The notes: generated by a model from the letters alone, not told the origin. 64,000 nt of DNA from Arthrobotrys musiformis (GCA_036971715.1 JAVHJL010000012.1:1178001-1242000); one strand, 5' to 3'; shown: positions 10,584 to 23,559, numbered from the stretch's first letter. Made by a program: numbers and translations.

Positions 10584-13500
10584 CTTATTATCATTGGAAT
10601 TATATTCTTGCAGATTTTATTCAGTACAAGATTATATGATATAAATATGAAACATTAACCAAAACTTGATGACAGGTAAAGGAAAAATAATCAAATTACC
10701 AGTTTAACAAGAAGATGCCGGGTTATCTTCCTCATTCATTATAACCATTTCCTCACCTTCATCCAGGTTTGCGAATAATCCTATTAATGTATGGAGATTC
10801 AATACAATTATAATTATACACTGCATTCAAAGTTGTTTGTCATCTCGTAAATGGCAGTAAACCAGGAGAAAGTACGAGAGGGTTTGGCAGAGTCCTAGAT
10901 TCTTATTTGTTGATGGATCAAAGTAGCCCCAGTTATACATTATTTATATATCGGTTAGTTGAAGTTGATATGATTGAGAGTAGCGTTAACTAGATCGATG
11001 TTTGACAATTCTACCTAATTAGCTATTCAATTACAACCTCATCCTTATTCGTAAGTCGTACCACTCAAAGTCAGAATGCGTGTAAATTTATTGTTAGCAA
11101 GTTAACTTCTACTCCATTGATACTTGAGGCCAAAAAGGACTCCGGGCTAGCCATCTCAATCCTTAAAGACGTATGTGGCTAGGATAAGGCTGGGTGAACA
11201 AGGGGGCGCCTTTCATTCCATTATACCTACTCGCCCACGATGCCACCCACGGCGTCTTCTCTGAATATATATATAGGTTCGAGATTCCCCCCTGGCGCTT
11301 ATGGAGTATTAATCGCGATATGTAGTTGTACCTGTATACGATTGTACGTATGGTGTACGTTCACTCTATAGCGGCGAGTCCTGCTTGTACATGTCCCGCA
11401 AGCAAGTGCCGCTGCACATAGGCTCTACTTTACAACATCGGATAGTATCTGCCACCATATTAAAACGTTTGTGCAGACCCATAGTACAGCTAGTCTTGTC
11501 ACCGAACCCGCAAAGGCGAGTCTAGTTGCGACGACCGGCTCGACAGGTTGGTCTCAACGGTTTTAGTACCGGTTTCAACAGTCTCTACCAGCAGGCATAA
11601 TACCCAATCTAACCCGCAGGAACATGTTTGATGCTGCATCAAGTATTTCGCTAGGGGCGATCACAAACTACAAAGCTACAAGCTCCTTGGGTTATATTTC
11701 TCACACCACGTTGCCTTGCGCTTTCCAATCTCCACTAGTATACAGAAAGAACGCCAGTTACAAAAAATCCTACTATCTCTACCTATCCATTATCGAGTCC
11801 TAATTTCTTTTGTTTGACGATATTCAAGCATGGGTCTGTAGGGCTTACATATATAACTGGGTGGTAAGTCGAGGATAGCAACTTTAAAATAGTACTATCA
11901 TAACCGCTTTACCGTCCGTTTATTACTGTTACTCCAAGCACTAAGTTAGAATGTTGGTGCCATCCGTTCGTTTCACAGCCATCTATTTTTATTAGTGTTT
12001 TGGCTACCGGCGCTGCTTGTGTGTGTTCGCTTTGGCCTGTTACCCTCCCGATTTCGTTCTGCATATGGCAGCTGCGTTCCTCCAAAGATCATACAGTACG
12101 ATATATATCTAGGTAGTTACTATTCCCGTTCCCGCGTTTGTTGGACCCAGTCTCCCTCCATTACAACCCCACGCATGCGAGTGACCTCCGTTCTTTTAAT
12201 AACCCTATCAGTCGCGCGGCCAGGACCGGGCACCATTACATTACGGGATGAAAAAAAAAATAACCGAAAAGGATAATCCCGACATAAAAGCTCGTACAGG
12301 ACGGAGACCGTCAAGCCTGTTACCGGGCTTGCTCGCAGGCCTATATACCTAGACAAGTAAACGGATTTAACTATAAACTGGAATTATTTACCGTCATTCG
12401 AGCTCGCAAAGTTGTTCTTGATTTCACTTTTATTAAAATATATGGGCGCTAATTAAACGGAACCAAAGGACCAAGATCGAATTTAATATATAAGAGCTCC
12501 TCTACCATATTCTCACATAGTCTTGTATTAAAACGCTTCGGTACTGTAGTATATGGTTATCACTATCAACATAAGCCATGGATCTTTCAACAACAAACCA
12601 TAAAAGTAAATGATTACAGAATCCAGGGTAGAATTGCCTTGTCGTCAGACTACTCAATTCTGTCATAGGAAGATGTTCCCCGAAACTGGAGCCTTATCTA
12701 TGGCTTGATTATAGCTTGCCAGTTGTAGGTTACATCAATATTTCTAGAGGGTAAGGCTTTTGCTTTGAGGCAGCCACCAGGTTCAATTCACGCTTTGTTC
12801 GGGGGCTTACGCACCGCACATATCTCTTTCTGCATTTTATCGCCTAAACCCTTAGGTTTTGAACGGCTAGGGCTGTCTTATCATCCATATGTTGTATTAA
12901 ATATTTTCTGATGCGGAAGGCCAGTTGGTTAGATGCGTGCTGTCAAAACTATATGGTAATAATAGTCTATATGAGCACGGCTAACCAGGTGCCCGTATCG
13001 CTACTGTTCTTTCCGGTGGGATGTCTGGAGAGTTTAGAATGCAAATACCAAAAATAGAAGCCGGAAATTAGTCGCCCTGAAATTCAGATCTGTGTCGTCA
13101 CAAAACAATACTGCTTATCGATGGATGTATACCTTCTACTCCCTGCTGAGCGCAGTAATGTGGATGAGAACAGTAGTTCTAAGTGCAATGAGTGAAGCCA
13201 GTATTAAAGATGAACCTTTTAGTTTTATGGTGGTCATTTGGTACTTTGAATATATAAAGTTTTATCTTGAGTTGGGACCGAATGGATAGCTCCGGGGTCA
13301 GCCGCTTTGGTCACGATCTGCTGTTTAGACTACGGGATTGCTTGTTAGCGGTAAGTAAGGAATTGTTACGGATATTGATGACAAGCTATGTGTATCGGAA
13401 AATATTTGGGGGTGCCGGGTGCGTGATATTTGGATAGGAGTATGATTATATTCTGTAATAAGGTGATAAAATATTTATATGCCTTTAGAAGATGTGATTT

Positions 13501-14496
13501 GCTTGTTGGAGAAGGTATGCACCCAGTTTATTGGATTATATGAACTTGCGTGATGCTAATCAAAGTGGGATTAGCTGTTAGTCTGACAATATCTAGAACT
13601 CACTGGTTTGTAAATACGCACCACTACACAAAATTTAGAATTCCCGAACTATAGCTTCTTCCTAAGTTTATCCACCAAATTCTTGTATATCAAATCCCAT
13701 AGCTCTCTTATTTCAGCTGTTCGGCAACATCTTTCAAATCTCCAACCTCTGTTATTCAACATCAGCTTTCCTTTATCTAGGATATATTCCGATATACCTC
13801 TTTATCATGCCGGAAGGCATTATACTGTTTGATATGTCGCGGATGGCGAAGGCACAATTCAACGCGATTACTATATCTCTACAAGTCTACCCAAGATGGT
13901 TTAAAAGCAAAGAAAATGGAAACACCGAGGCGACTATATTGGAAGAATAAGGCCATGTTACAACAATGTCCAAAGCTCAATACGAGCTAACTAAAACTTC
14001 CTGGGATGATAATAAGAACACTGATATCCGAATTTTTCTGGCACTAGTTGGAGAGGATACTGCTTTTATTTTTGCAGATCACACTCGCTGGATGCAATTC
14101 TGGGTCGGACGGCCGTCTCCTGATATTGTAACAATTGAAGGCGAACTTGAGTGCCAACTGTCCTAGGCAGATTGCTGCAATGGTCCCTGTTTAATCTAAC
14201 AATTGAATAAGTTCAAACTCAATATTATTAAAAACATAGATTACTTTAAACAGTGCTGTTGAGCAATTTTCATCGAACTAAACGACCCGAGCAAGAACCG
14301 ATTTTAGAATGGAATTGGCTCTTCACACGTTGCGGATATATTCTATATGGTTTGAATCCATCTAGCTTATCGAGTAAACTATGTTTTTGAGCATGTTGAG
14401 ATTTGCAATTGCCTTTTAGGAGTTATTGCGTAGTTCTTTGATTAGTGTATGGCGTTTTAATACTTGAAAAATGTTCCTTCCGGCGGAAAGGCCGTT
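10584..14496. other. AT-rich gene desert
   Basis: Nearly 4 kb with no convincing gene. ORFs at 11995-12276, 13092-13289 and 13966-14166 are short and motif-free. A frame starting MPEGIILFDMSRMAKAQ at 13807 stops at about 13950 and is followed after a few bases by the 13966 ORF, so a small disrupted gene at 13807-14166 is possible but unsupported. The density of stops would fit old transposon sequence. Confidence 0.4.
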
Positions 14497-15522
14497 ATGG
14501 CATTCGATTCGGCTGTCGGAATCGACCGCTATATCAACCAGTCATTTGCACAAGTTTATATGAAGAAGAATTGTCTGGTAGCGAAAGAAATTATAGAGCT
14601 TTTGAAATCGGAAGGGGGTATCGGGGACAATGCGAGGTAGAAAAGCATACCGGGGCTTTTTGCGTCTAGGGTATCGAAAGCAACGGATACCGAGACAGTT
14701 GATGCAACAAGAGAGGTGGCTAATGATAGTGAGGGAAAAATGATCACTCGAGCCACGATGAAAGAAGGTGGAGCTACGCTTTTGTCAGGTCTCGAGGATA
14801 AGCAAAAGTCTTCTCGGAAATGGCTTCCTGTGTACTATTAGTCATACAGTAAAGGAAAACGAGATGGCCAAGAAAAGAGAGTTCAAACATACACTGTCAT
14901 TTTAGCCCGGCCTGACGAAACTGACACTATTCTAGATCCCAACATGACCCCATTCAAGAATAATTGGGAGCCTTTAAATTGGAAAAACAATGTCCCTGAA
15001 ATCGGACCTATCAATTTTTACTACATCATCCAAGCGAGACGGGAGAAGGATAGACAAAATAGTAAAAACGGCCGGAAGGTACCATACAGAATAGGCGGAC
15101 GTGGTCGACCACAAAAACTCAAACGTCTATTAGGGGAGCCACAAGAAGACCGCAACCGCAAACGCAAAGTCAAGAAGCTGGCTAAAGAGCGGCTTCAAGA
15201 GTTTAACTCTCGTCGAAGTCGCGAAGCAAAAGGTCGAGATAACATTAAAAAGTGTACAAACGAGGAAACCGAGTTCCAGGATAAAGAAAAGGTGCAAATG
15301 GAAGGAGTATCTCTGGGCTTGGAAAATGAACTTAAGCCCAAGACTGATCCCACCGAAAAGACTGATATTGAGGCTATAAATGATAACAACATCCTCAAAT
15401 CCCCAACCCATTCAAAATTGAATCTCTTTTGCTGGATGGGCAACCTGGAGAATTGGAAGATGAAGCCCTCTATGTTAGTGAATCTAAGATTAAATAGAAG
15501 GCAGTTTAGTCCCACCTTATAA
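14497..15522 (+). pseudogene. stop-interrupted ORF encoding a basic protein
   Basis: One reading frame runs from ATG 14497 (MAFDSAVGIDRYINQSFAQV) to the stop before 15523, broken only by TAG at 14638 and TAG at 14839. It would give about 340 residues. The N-terminal part contains AKEIIELLKSEGG. The middle reads NNWEPLNWKNNVPEIGPINF. The second half is very rich in Arg/Lys (RIGGRGRPQKLKRLLG, RKRKVKKLAKERLQ) and then Glu/Lys. Two amber stops in an otherwise open frame point to a decayed gene, perhaps a transposon gag or spacer ORF. No family recognised. Confidence 0.4.
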
Positions 15523-15866
15523 GCTTAGCCTAAATTGTCATACAAAGACATTCGCCAGCTCTCAAAGGCAATCATGATGATGCCTTTGTGCTTCAAGCTT
15601 TAGTTGTTTGCCTTCTATTCGACAAATACCGCGTTCTCGATACGACTCAGTTAGACTGTCAAAGTCAAACATGTGAACAAATCGTATTACACACTAAAAT
15701 TTAATATCAATTGATATTATACTCTAATCGCGATCACATAGAAAGATAGCCAACATAAGGTATTGATTATACCCAAACATGTTCGAGCAATCCCACTTTC
15801 GATATTAATATATTCTTCGTATGCGTCACAAATAATATCATAATGTATGAATGTCTCTATTGATAT
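15523..15866. other. region holding the presumed 3' end of the Helitron
   Basis: No ORF. For a minus-strand Helitron the 3' CTRR end and its hairpin should fall here or just beyond. I could not single out a convincing terminus. Confidence 0.3.
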
Positions 15867-17399
15867 TTACTGGTTACAAATATTGAGTACAATCCTGCCC
15901 TGTTCATCTATTTGCACACGCTTGAATAATCGCTCTAGGGTTTGAACCTCTAGGCTGGAAAATCGATCATTATCATTTTTAAGATATGGATGTGGTAGTT
16001 CTTTAAACACTTTCGACGGCGGTGGTCTCAGAAAACGCAATTTTGACGCTGACTTGACTCTTGATAGTGCAACATAAACTTCTTTAAAGGGTTTCCTGGA
16101 CCCACTACTCCTGCTTCCTCCAGGTGATGTTATCTGAAGGTCCACAATAATTTTCTCAAATGTTTTTGCTTGTGACTTGTGGGTTGTTATAGCAAACGAG
16201 GGCGTGCAGGGTACCTGATATCTTTTAAAATAAACCTTTGCATCAACCCCATGATGGGCTCGCCCTTGGGATTTGATGGACGTTGCAATGCGTGATGTAA
16301 CGGGCAGAATGGGAACAACTTCGGGTTCTAATCCGGCAAATTGGGTATGTGAAGAGTTGGGGAATTCGATGATGACTGCTGAAGGTGGCCGATTTACAAT
16401 GTAAACGTTATTATCAACCTCAAGAAAGGTAGCGTCGGGATCAGCAACAAAATCGACAGCGGTACCTTCTGTGCCGTTGGAGATTTAACAACTGCGAAAC
16501 TGGTTTACTGTGAGCATGATCGGCATCCCCGCGACGAACATGAAGATACCGGAGCTGTAAGATCCTGAGATTGCATCTGAAATCTTAAAATATTCAGCGG
16601 CATGAAGCCTCGTCTGGTCCTCTTTTGAAAGTTCGTGGGTAGAGGTAAATAGATATATAGGTTTGTTGTGGAAACGAGCGAATTCAAATCCAAGTCGAAA
16701 ATTGAAAAAGTCACATACATATACCCCTTTTTAAGCCGAGATTTCTAGATTCAAGAAAGTCAATGTCGTTGTTGTTTGTGATATCATTTCTGAATCGCAT
16801 CAAAATGCCGTGATACTGTAAATCGTCGAGCTACCACATTTACTCATCCAAAATTATATAGTCTGTGAGTTGGGCCTAGAGATTGAATCCTGCTATAACC
16901 TCATCTGGCGAACGACGCCCGGTTCGCCGGGAAGAATCTATGGCACCTCTGCCATGAAGCGGAGTATCTCCCACGGGCCTTATCTGATACATATCGCCAA
17001 AAAACATCGTTATAGGAATGCTACCGTAAATAGCTTCAGAGCCTCGGTGTTTCTGAAGATATGTATGAATTTAGTTCAAATATCTGTACCCAATCATGCT
17101 AATTTTATTAATAATTATTATGTGTATTTGGTTTCATTTTTCCTTTAGTTCTTTTTACCGGTCTAATAATTGCTGAATCTGAACTGGGGAGGATTTAGTG
17201 CCAGTGGTAGGGAGTTCGTCTTTGGGGAGTTCTCCGACCAACTCATTGGTTTTTGATTTCTGTCTGACTGGGATCCCGAGAGAGCTATATGTTGTGCTAC
17301 CGTTGACATTGTTCGCTGCAACACCCGAGTATGCATACTTTCCCAATTTATGTGACCTTCCCATAAGTGACTCTTTCCAGTACTCCCCTCCCCACACAT
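15867..17399 (-). pseudogene. Helitron PIF1-like helicase domain
   Basis: Motifs in order on the minus strand: Walker A MCGEGSTGKSHL (17399-17364), then in another frame YAYSGVAANNVNGSTTYSSL, then Walker B-type FFGDMYQIRPVGDTPLHGRG (about 16950-17010), ILDE after a TAG, and finally TPSFAITTHKSQAKTFEKII and EVYVALSRVKSASKLRFL (16200-16020), the PIF1 motifs V-VI. Stops replace residues between N-L and AQLTDYIILDE and again shortly after. The C-terminal frame 16145-15867 is open to its stop. The helicase would unwind the donor strand in rolling-circle transposition but cannot be made intact here. Confidence 0.75.
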
Positions 17400-17522
17400 A
17401 TAAAATATAAGCTATTGGCGATCGATGTCCGGCTTATCAAGTTCAATAACTATCAAGAACACCACATAGATTTGTTTGCGGTTCAAGGAGAAATCATTTC
17501 GTACAGATTCTGCTGCTACAAT

Positions 17523-18736
17523 CTAACTTGCACAGACTTGTTCTTCGAGAACAGCTCTGGTTTCAGTTCCTGGAATATCCGACATATTCTGAAAGCTCTG
17601 GTTCTCAGCTTTGGAATTTTGGTCTTTAATATTTCGTAGTATGCTATGCTGTGTCTTCCACGACTCTATCTGATCGGAAGAATGGGGAATTCCGAATTCG
17701 ATGCTAAAGCTGAGGCTGCCGAAGTCGTCGCTGCCCTCTTCCCACGAATCTGCCACGCCATATTCTCCAAAAGGCAATTTGAGACCTGAGGCGCTGCCTA
17801 CCAAGGAATTTAAGGCATATTGAATTTGCAATCGTAGGTATAAAGGATCTTCGAGGGCTGCCCCTAAATTTCCTGCGTCCAGCGCGAAGTCGTCTTCATA
17901 GACGCCATCATCATCTATAGGCTCGTACTCGTCATTATCGTGTTCCTGACTATCTGGATCTTGTGCCCTCAAGGCATCTCGCTGTTGTTGATCGATATCG
18001 CGCTCCTTCTTCGTTTTTCGCAAGAACTTAAAGTTATTCACAATGAATGCGATTCTCCCCGCTAGACGACTTAACAGATGATACCAGACATTAAGGGGTG
18101 TACATTCGGAAGCTTCCTCTGGCGGGACATTATCGAGATAGTGATCAATATCCTCCCAAGGTATACAAAGGCCAAGAAGGGTTGCTGCCGAACTATAGAT
18201 CATCAATTTTAGTTAGTATATATAACATATATCACGCAATTCGTGGGACTTAAATTGAATAAAACAGACCTTTCACATTCCGTAGAATCAGAATAGTTAA
18301 GAGAAGGAGGACTCCCATTAAGGCAAAGTACCAAATGTTTATCGTGTGAGAGGAGATGTTGTGCGTATATAACATATCCTTAATGGGAAAAATGAAACGG
18401 GATATAGCTTCTGGGAGAGTATTTGGCCCGACTCACATGCTTAACAAACGATTTATAATTATAAAGATAAACATTTCGGAAAAAGGGCTTATGATATTAA
18501 TAATCCTCTAATTAATCAAATACCAGTTTCATAATTTAAATAATAAATTTAATTCCATTAATATTCGAGGAGTTTTGAGCATTAGGGGCTGGGTTCAGTT
18601 TGTTAAACTTAATTTGAATCTCTCGTTGGACCCAATAGTAAGAAAGACCAGTGAAATTACAATTGGTATATTGCTCAGGTTGCTTCAGAATAGTGAGTGC
18701 AACCTCGGGACCGGAAACTTCTCTCGTGACGGACAA
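17523..18736 (-). pseudogene. Helitron linker between Rep and helicase
   Basis: Two frames, 18736-18536 (VTREVSGPEVALTILKQPEQ, then a run of aromatic residues) and 18206-17523 (TLLGLCIPWEDIDHYLDNVP, then an Asp/Glu-rich stretch DNDEYEPIDDDGVYEDDFAL). The first matches the region of Helitron proteins where the Rep half gives way to the helicase, as I recall it. The second is a spacer with strong negative charge. About 330 bp of non-coding, AT-rich sequence separates them. Confidence 0.5.
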
Positions 18737-19100
18737 GCGGTTTAGTATTTTGTGTTGGAAGTTGGGCTTGTCTTCTCTGCTCCTTTTTGTAATTTCGCAA
18801 AATATCGGCTGTCAATGCATAGTAGTGATATATGGGTTTTTACATTTTAGTAGCGTAATCGGTAATATAATATATTAGTGATAAGAATTTAACCTTGGTG
18901 GGAAGAAAGGAGACATCATGATTGCTTCTTAAGCATACTGCAATTGCCGGGTTCTACTGATTGATCCATCTATTTTATTCTTCTCGTTTGAGGTGCATAG
19001 CTCCGGTATCGTCAACATACGTTTTTGGTTCGGCCTTCCAAGGGGCAGAGAATCGACATGTCTTGGAGGCGGTCCCGGTAGAATATTTATAACATCCTAA

Positions 19101-20291
19101 TTAATGCTTGTGCTGATTTACTCGGAATGCTATTTTTTTGGTCTCGGATATTAGTTGTTTGTTAAAATCATCTGTTCTGGATGATAATTGAAAGGGCCGT
19201 GCTAGTAATCCCTTTTTTTCCTCAGTTATAACAGGGTATCCAGGAGGACGTGTTGAGTCTGTTGATATTATACTATTGAGGTAAGATATTATGTGTACAG
19301 CAAAGTTATTGTTCTCACGTAGACGGCGATGCATGGAATCAAAATCAACGTTACCCCTAAGCCAGATAAGGCAGTGTATATGGAGAGCCCCTCGGCCGTT
19401 TGTCTCAGTTGCTCCGAAATATGCTTCCGCTGATCCAAATATACTATCGCCGTTAGATGGTTTGATCATCGAATCAAAAAACGATTGGGCGATGGCGTGG
19501 AAGAATTGCGCCGATGCTACCGGGTTCTGGGTAATAGCTGCACTTCGGAAGATTTTGCACTGTACAACCATCATATTGATATCTAGTATCTTCCTGGTAA
19601 ATTGAAGCGCTATGGGGCTGCCTTGATCATTTGGATTAAAAGTGAGCCATATGGCGGGAGCGCTATATCTTATCAACATTGAAAAGGCTTGCCTGTGCAT
19701 CAGTCTTCGGCGGTCGCTTGACAGGGGGACTACCTGGCTATAGCTGGTGATGGAGCGCATAATCGATCTGATATTTGGATTTGACACCATACCCTGTGTT
19801 TTTAATTCATTCGATGCGTATTCGAAATCGTGAGACGTCAAATGTTGAAGCTTTGCTCTCAACTGTGGCCATATAGCCCCTTCTGTTGCTAAATTCCCCT
19901 GTCTACTGTTCCCATGACGCAGAATGATATTGAAGGCAATATAAATGAAACTGCAGTGTTCGGCCCACCTTTTAGAATGATGAGATAATAAGTATTTGGC
20001 CCAGGCTTCAAAACTAACTGGATGTGTTTTGAATATAGGCTGTTTGTGTCCACCTCGCCCGCCCCAGAAAAGAGATGGAAAGGTACCTGTGAACAATTCG
20101 GGGGTCGAATTTTCGTTAACTAGTTTGGCACCGGTTGTATATCTGATAAACTTTCTGTTAGGATGTGGTGATTGCTCAGAAAGAATAAGATCGTGGAGAT
20201 TTTCGAGAACACATAGCGGGTCATCAACCAGATCCTTATCGACGACATCGATAGTAGAACTGATAGAGGTGTGTATATCCGGATAGTTCAT
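19101..20291 (-). pseudogene. Helitron Rep (HUH endonuclease) domain
   Basis: Frame of 396 codons, the longest intact part of the element. It contains RQAFSMLIRYSAPAIWLTFN, the start of the Helitron-like N domain, and the HUH metal-binding motif GRGALHIHCLIW (minus strand, about 19371-19400). A helix ISYLNSIIS follows, where the catalytic Tyr motif is expected. In intact elements this domain nicks DNA and joins the Helitron end by a tyrosine link. The frame is open but ends early at RVNQHKH*, cut off from the helicase half. Confidence 0.8.
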
Positions 20292-20396
20292 TAATCCTGT
20301 ATTTTCTTTGTTGAGCGCTAAAAGATCTTGTCCCCCTTCTTCTTCTTCTTCATTCTTGATCTTATCTGAGGTTGGAACATATTCCGATCGTTTTGC

Positions 20397-21161
20397 TTAA
20401 TCTTGATTTGGATCAGGAGCATAATTGAGAGAATTTATAATCTTTTGTGGGACGAATTCTTCCTTCGAGGCTTCAAGCAGTTCCTTGTTGATGGAGATAT
20501 CTTTATACAAGGGGTTATCTCTTTTCAGCTTGTAGAGTGCTGCTCTCACTACCACTTTATGAACTGTAAAATAGCGTTGAAGGGATTTTGGGCAGGGACG
20601 ATCTGGTGATACCCAAATGACCTGTATTGTTTCCTGCCATTGAATGCTTTTGTCTGGTAAGACATTGTAAACACTATCAACGTTCAAAGGTACAATAACC
20701 ACATGCGAAGCAATATGTACGTAGGCTCTCTTATTCCACTTTACGAGTTTTCTTATTTTCGCAATTGGACGGTACTTGGCAATCAACATTTCCTCGGCGT
20801 TTGTTAAGCTGACGAGGTAGGAGGGCGTTCCTTCTGAGCATTCGCATCCAACATCAAATCCGCGGAGCTTTGAAAACTTCGGATGGCGCTTATTCTTCAG
20901 AAAAGTAAAGCATTCTGAGCAGACCCACCCAGCATCATCGATGATTGCGCAATGGTAAATCATGAGTGTGGGATTCCCATCAGCATCGATTGTCCTCAGC
21001 TCATCGAGGCGGTGATCATTTAAGGAGAGTCTTTGCCCAGCTAACTGAGCAGTCAAGCGACCACAAACTAGACATGTAGCCATAGGTAGACTGCTCGATG
21101 AAAGTTTGGACGTGAATTCCGTTATATTTTTCTCTACATTAGAGGGTAGATTAGGGAACAT
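20397..21161 (-). pseudogene. Helitron N-terminal Cys-rich region (DUF6570-like)
   Basis: Frame of 254 codons. CLVCGRL and WVCSECFTFLKNKRHPKFS form a CxxC...CxxC metal-binding pattern, followed by KYRPIAKIRKLVKWNKRAYV and VSPDRPCPKSLQRYFTVHK. This resembles the region that precedes the Rep domain in fungal Helitrons. It lies 106 bp upstream (in the minus sense) of the Rep frame, from which it is separated by a stop. Confidence 0.6.
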
Positions 21162-21671
21162 GGCCGACTCTCGTGTCTTGTGGGCGAAATCTCGATCGAG
21201 GTGATCTATAATATCATTGACAGAACAAGTTATTTCAAGAGGGGTTAATGGTTCTGGTGCACTCCGCTTTCGTGTTTGACCCTGAGGACGGGTGTCAGAA
21301 TGTGGCTTTTGTAACGGTCGAAATATGTATGATTGAGTAGTATTTTCCGTTTGGGGAGTTGTTGAATATCGATGCAGTAATCTAGGGTTGATTTGGTAAT
21401 CAAGTCTAGAACTAAAACCAATCTCGCAATTAACCGTAGTATTGGGAGTAGCTTGGAAATCAAATCTGGGCCTGGTTTCAAAACCAATTTTGGGACCTAT
21501 TTTAAAATCGAGTCTGGTGCTAATCTTATGATCAAATCTGAGTCTTTTAATGGTCTCAGGTACTTCGCGCTGATCGGGATTAATATTCTGAGATGATTAA
21601 AAGGATGCGGGTGCGAGCGCGTGTATTGAGTTTAGAGTCGCGGAACCTCTGCAAAAATCCAAAGACAGTAA

Positions 21672-22067
21672 TTACTCTTGGACTCTGCTTTGATGCTGTA
21701 GAACATCTTCAGGCTGAATATGTCGCTGTCCTGGTCTGGCCGAAACAATATTGTCATGACCCCAAGAATATGGGGAATTCTGAACTCCATTCAAGGCTTC
21801 AGAATGACTGTTTATTAGAAATTGAGATTGAGAAAGGTTTGATTGGTGTAGAGATATTCGCAATTGGGAAGTAGAGCTCTCTCGAGTTATGGATGTAGGT
21901 TCTATTATCATAAATCTAAAGCTAGACGGACCCGAATGGGGAATAGGACTATTAATGGAAAATACGCTTTGTCCAGGAAACTGCACGCAATGGCGGCGTT
22001 TCGCTGAATTAGTCGTGGGAGTCGCGGCATCAGACGATCTTTTTGAATGTGACGCCATGTGTGGCAC
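21672..22067 (-). pseudogene. Helitron protein N-terminus (low-complexity)
   Basis: The frame starts MPHMASHSKRSSDAATPTTN and is rich in Ser/Pro/Gln, then stops at 21674-21672. Sense frames continue in 21600-21162 with a degenerate repeat of the type RxDFxxxP (TRLDFKIGPKIGFETRPRFD) before the zinc region. This fits the disordered leader seen in large fungal Helitron proteins. The assignment rests on position and continuity. Confidence 0.45.
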
Positions 22068-22772
22068 TTAATCAATTTGACGCAATGGTAAAAGTAACTT
22101 ATGAACAACCGTGCAGCCGCGGGCAAAGTTTGGAATTATATGCAAATTTATGTTCATTCATAAATTCTTGAGGGTTTTAAGCGATATTAATAAGATTTAG
22201 TACGTGAATATGATATTGCAAGCTTGTTGGGTGAGTTGAGATATAGTAATAGCTTCTACTGGTATTTGAATGTCTACTGACTTTGAGTAGTTACTGATAC
22301 GGTAGTCTACGCAGTAATTTGACACATGATTGGTCGAAAAATGGAGCTCAAAAAAGTAGAATGGAGCTAAGTAAGCTTAGAATGATTCTGAGAATCAAAG
22401 CAAGAGAGTGCTGCGAGCGTAAGTGGATCTGACTCGAGATCGTGAATGGTTCTAAAGGTGACCGGGGTAAAAAGATTTTCTGTAATACTATCTGAGCTCT
22501 TGAAGAAAGATTTTTACGATCTTCTGCGAGCTCGTTGTGTCTCAGTGCCGCTTTAGGATGACTAATTTGAGTATGAGGGTATGGGAAGAAAAAACTTTTT
22601 ACTTTTATGAATTCATGAATTTAAAACTTAGTGTCTTTCCCGAATATCGATAGTATTCTTGGAATCATCCTTTTTCTTCCTTTAGTTTCATAAAAAATTT
22701 TCTTAATCCGATTTCCCGTTTTAGAGCAGAATCTCGATCCACTTATCGGATTATCACCAACATTACCCGCCA
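22068..22772. other. presumed 5' flank of the Helitron
   Basis: No coding sequence. The 5' TC end of a minus-strand Helitron would lie in this stretch, but I could not pick it out. Confidence 0.3.
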
Positions 22773-23045
22773 ATGGGAAACTCGGAAGTTGAAACCCGGG
22801 ACTTCGCGTATAACTGGAAGAGCTCGATGGAGGTGCGTCTACCTCATATCCATCTTACGAATGCGATCTCAAATCTAGAAAAAATATCAAAATTGTGAGC
22901 GGTGAGCTCATATATCTATCTTCTGATCATATTGGTTTCTTTTTGTAGGTTTGACGAGGAACTATTCTACCCCTCCGAGCAATGGCCCCGTTACCGCACC
23001 GAATACCAATGCAAAGACGGCTCACACATGGTACGAGAGTGGTAA
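22773..23045 (+). CDS. small two-exon gene, unknown function
   Basis: Exon 1 is 22773-22894 and exon 2 is 22949-23045, joined across a 54-nt GTGAGC...TTTTTGTAG intron in phase, giving 72 aa. It starts MGNSEVETRDFAYNWKSSME, continues VRLPHIHLTNAISNLEKISK and ends QWPRYRTEYQCKDGSHMVREW. The composition and clean splice support a real protein. An overlapping frame upstream (STYRIITNITRQWETRKL) also looks natural, so the gene may start further left and contain a one-base disruption. No family recognised. It sits just upstream of the Helitron start and might be cargo or an independent gene. Confidence 0.4.
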
Positions 23046-23256
23046 CAGGATGATAATGAAGACCCTAGATACATGTGCTTAAAAACTCAAGGGAATAGAT
23101 GAATGCTAGTGAATAAGGAGGGAAACGGAACATAAATAGGAGGCTACTCCGCAGTCAACTGCTGTATCTCATAACATTCAAATAGCAACAGCAAAGCAAA
23201 AGATAACAGCAAACAAAGTTTTTTTTCTGAGTTTGAATATCCTTTTCAGAATAATT

Positions 23257-23559
23257 ATGGGGCCCAGATGGAGTAGAAAGCAAGTTGATAAGGCTGCAGT
23301 TAATAGCTTTGAGGCTTTTCCACCATCATCCAGTCAACCAGTGTATAGTTCTCCTTTAGGAATGTTAATGGAAAACATAGTTAAAGAAGATGATGATGTG
23401 GAATTGCCATCTCCGTACCCTCAGAAATCTCGTGATGGAATTCCAACTGGAGAGATGGAAGAGCCGCCTAGCTCTCCCATTGACTTGATTCTTAGCCCTA
23501 CTGATTCGGAGTTCTTTGGGACTGTGGAAGAGCGTACGGGAAGCTTTAAAGATGAGTAG
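23257..23559 (+). CDS. hypothetical small acidic Ser/Pro-rich protein
   Basis: Start at ATG 23257 (MGPRWSRKQVDKAAVNSFEA), about 100 codons. It is rich in Pro, Ser, Asp and Glu (SSQPVYSSPLGM, EDDDVELPSPYP, EMEEPPSSPIDLILSPTD) and probably disordered. It lies 128 bp before the next frame and could be its N-terminal exon, although no strong donor-acceptor pair was found. No known domain. Confidence 0.35.
   Translation: MGPRWSRKQVDKAAVNSFEAFPPSSSQPVYSSPLGMLMENIVKEDDDVELPSPYPQKSRDGIPTGEMEEPPSSPIDLILSPTDSEFFGTVEERTGSFKDE

Larger units (their letters stand above)
15867..22067 (-). mobile_element. decayed autonomous Helitron (RepHel) on the minus strand
   Basis: Parts of one RepHel polyprotein lie in the right order on the minus strand: N-terminus from 22067 (MPHMASHSKRSSDAATPTTN), Cys-rich N-terminal region (21161-20397), Helitron-like Rep domain (20291-19101), linker (18736-17523), and PIF1-like helicase motifs (about 17399-15867). 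Helitrons transpose by rolling-circle replication, with the Rep tyrosine nuclease cutting one strand. Several stops and frame changes break the ORF: a stop in SRVQE* at 21672, stops between 16820 and 16890, and a frame change after Walker A. This copy cannot encode a full protein. Terminal TC and CTRR ends were not located, so the borders are only the coding limits. Confidence 0.85.

Noticed and set aside
16870..17410. Plus-strand ORFs within the Helitron
   Set aside because: They are shadows of the minus-strand helicase, whose motifs are recognisable.
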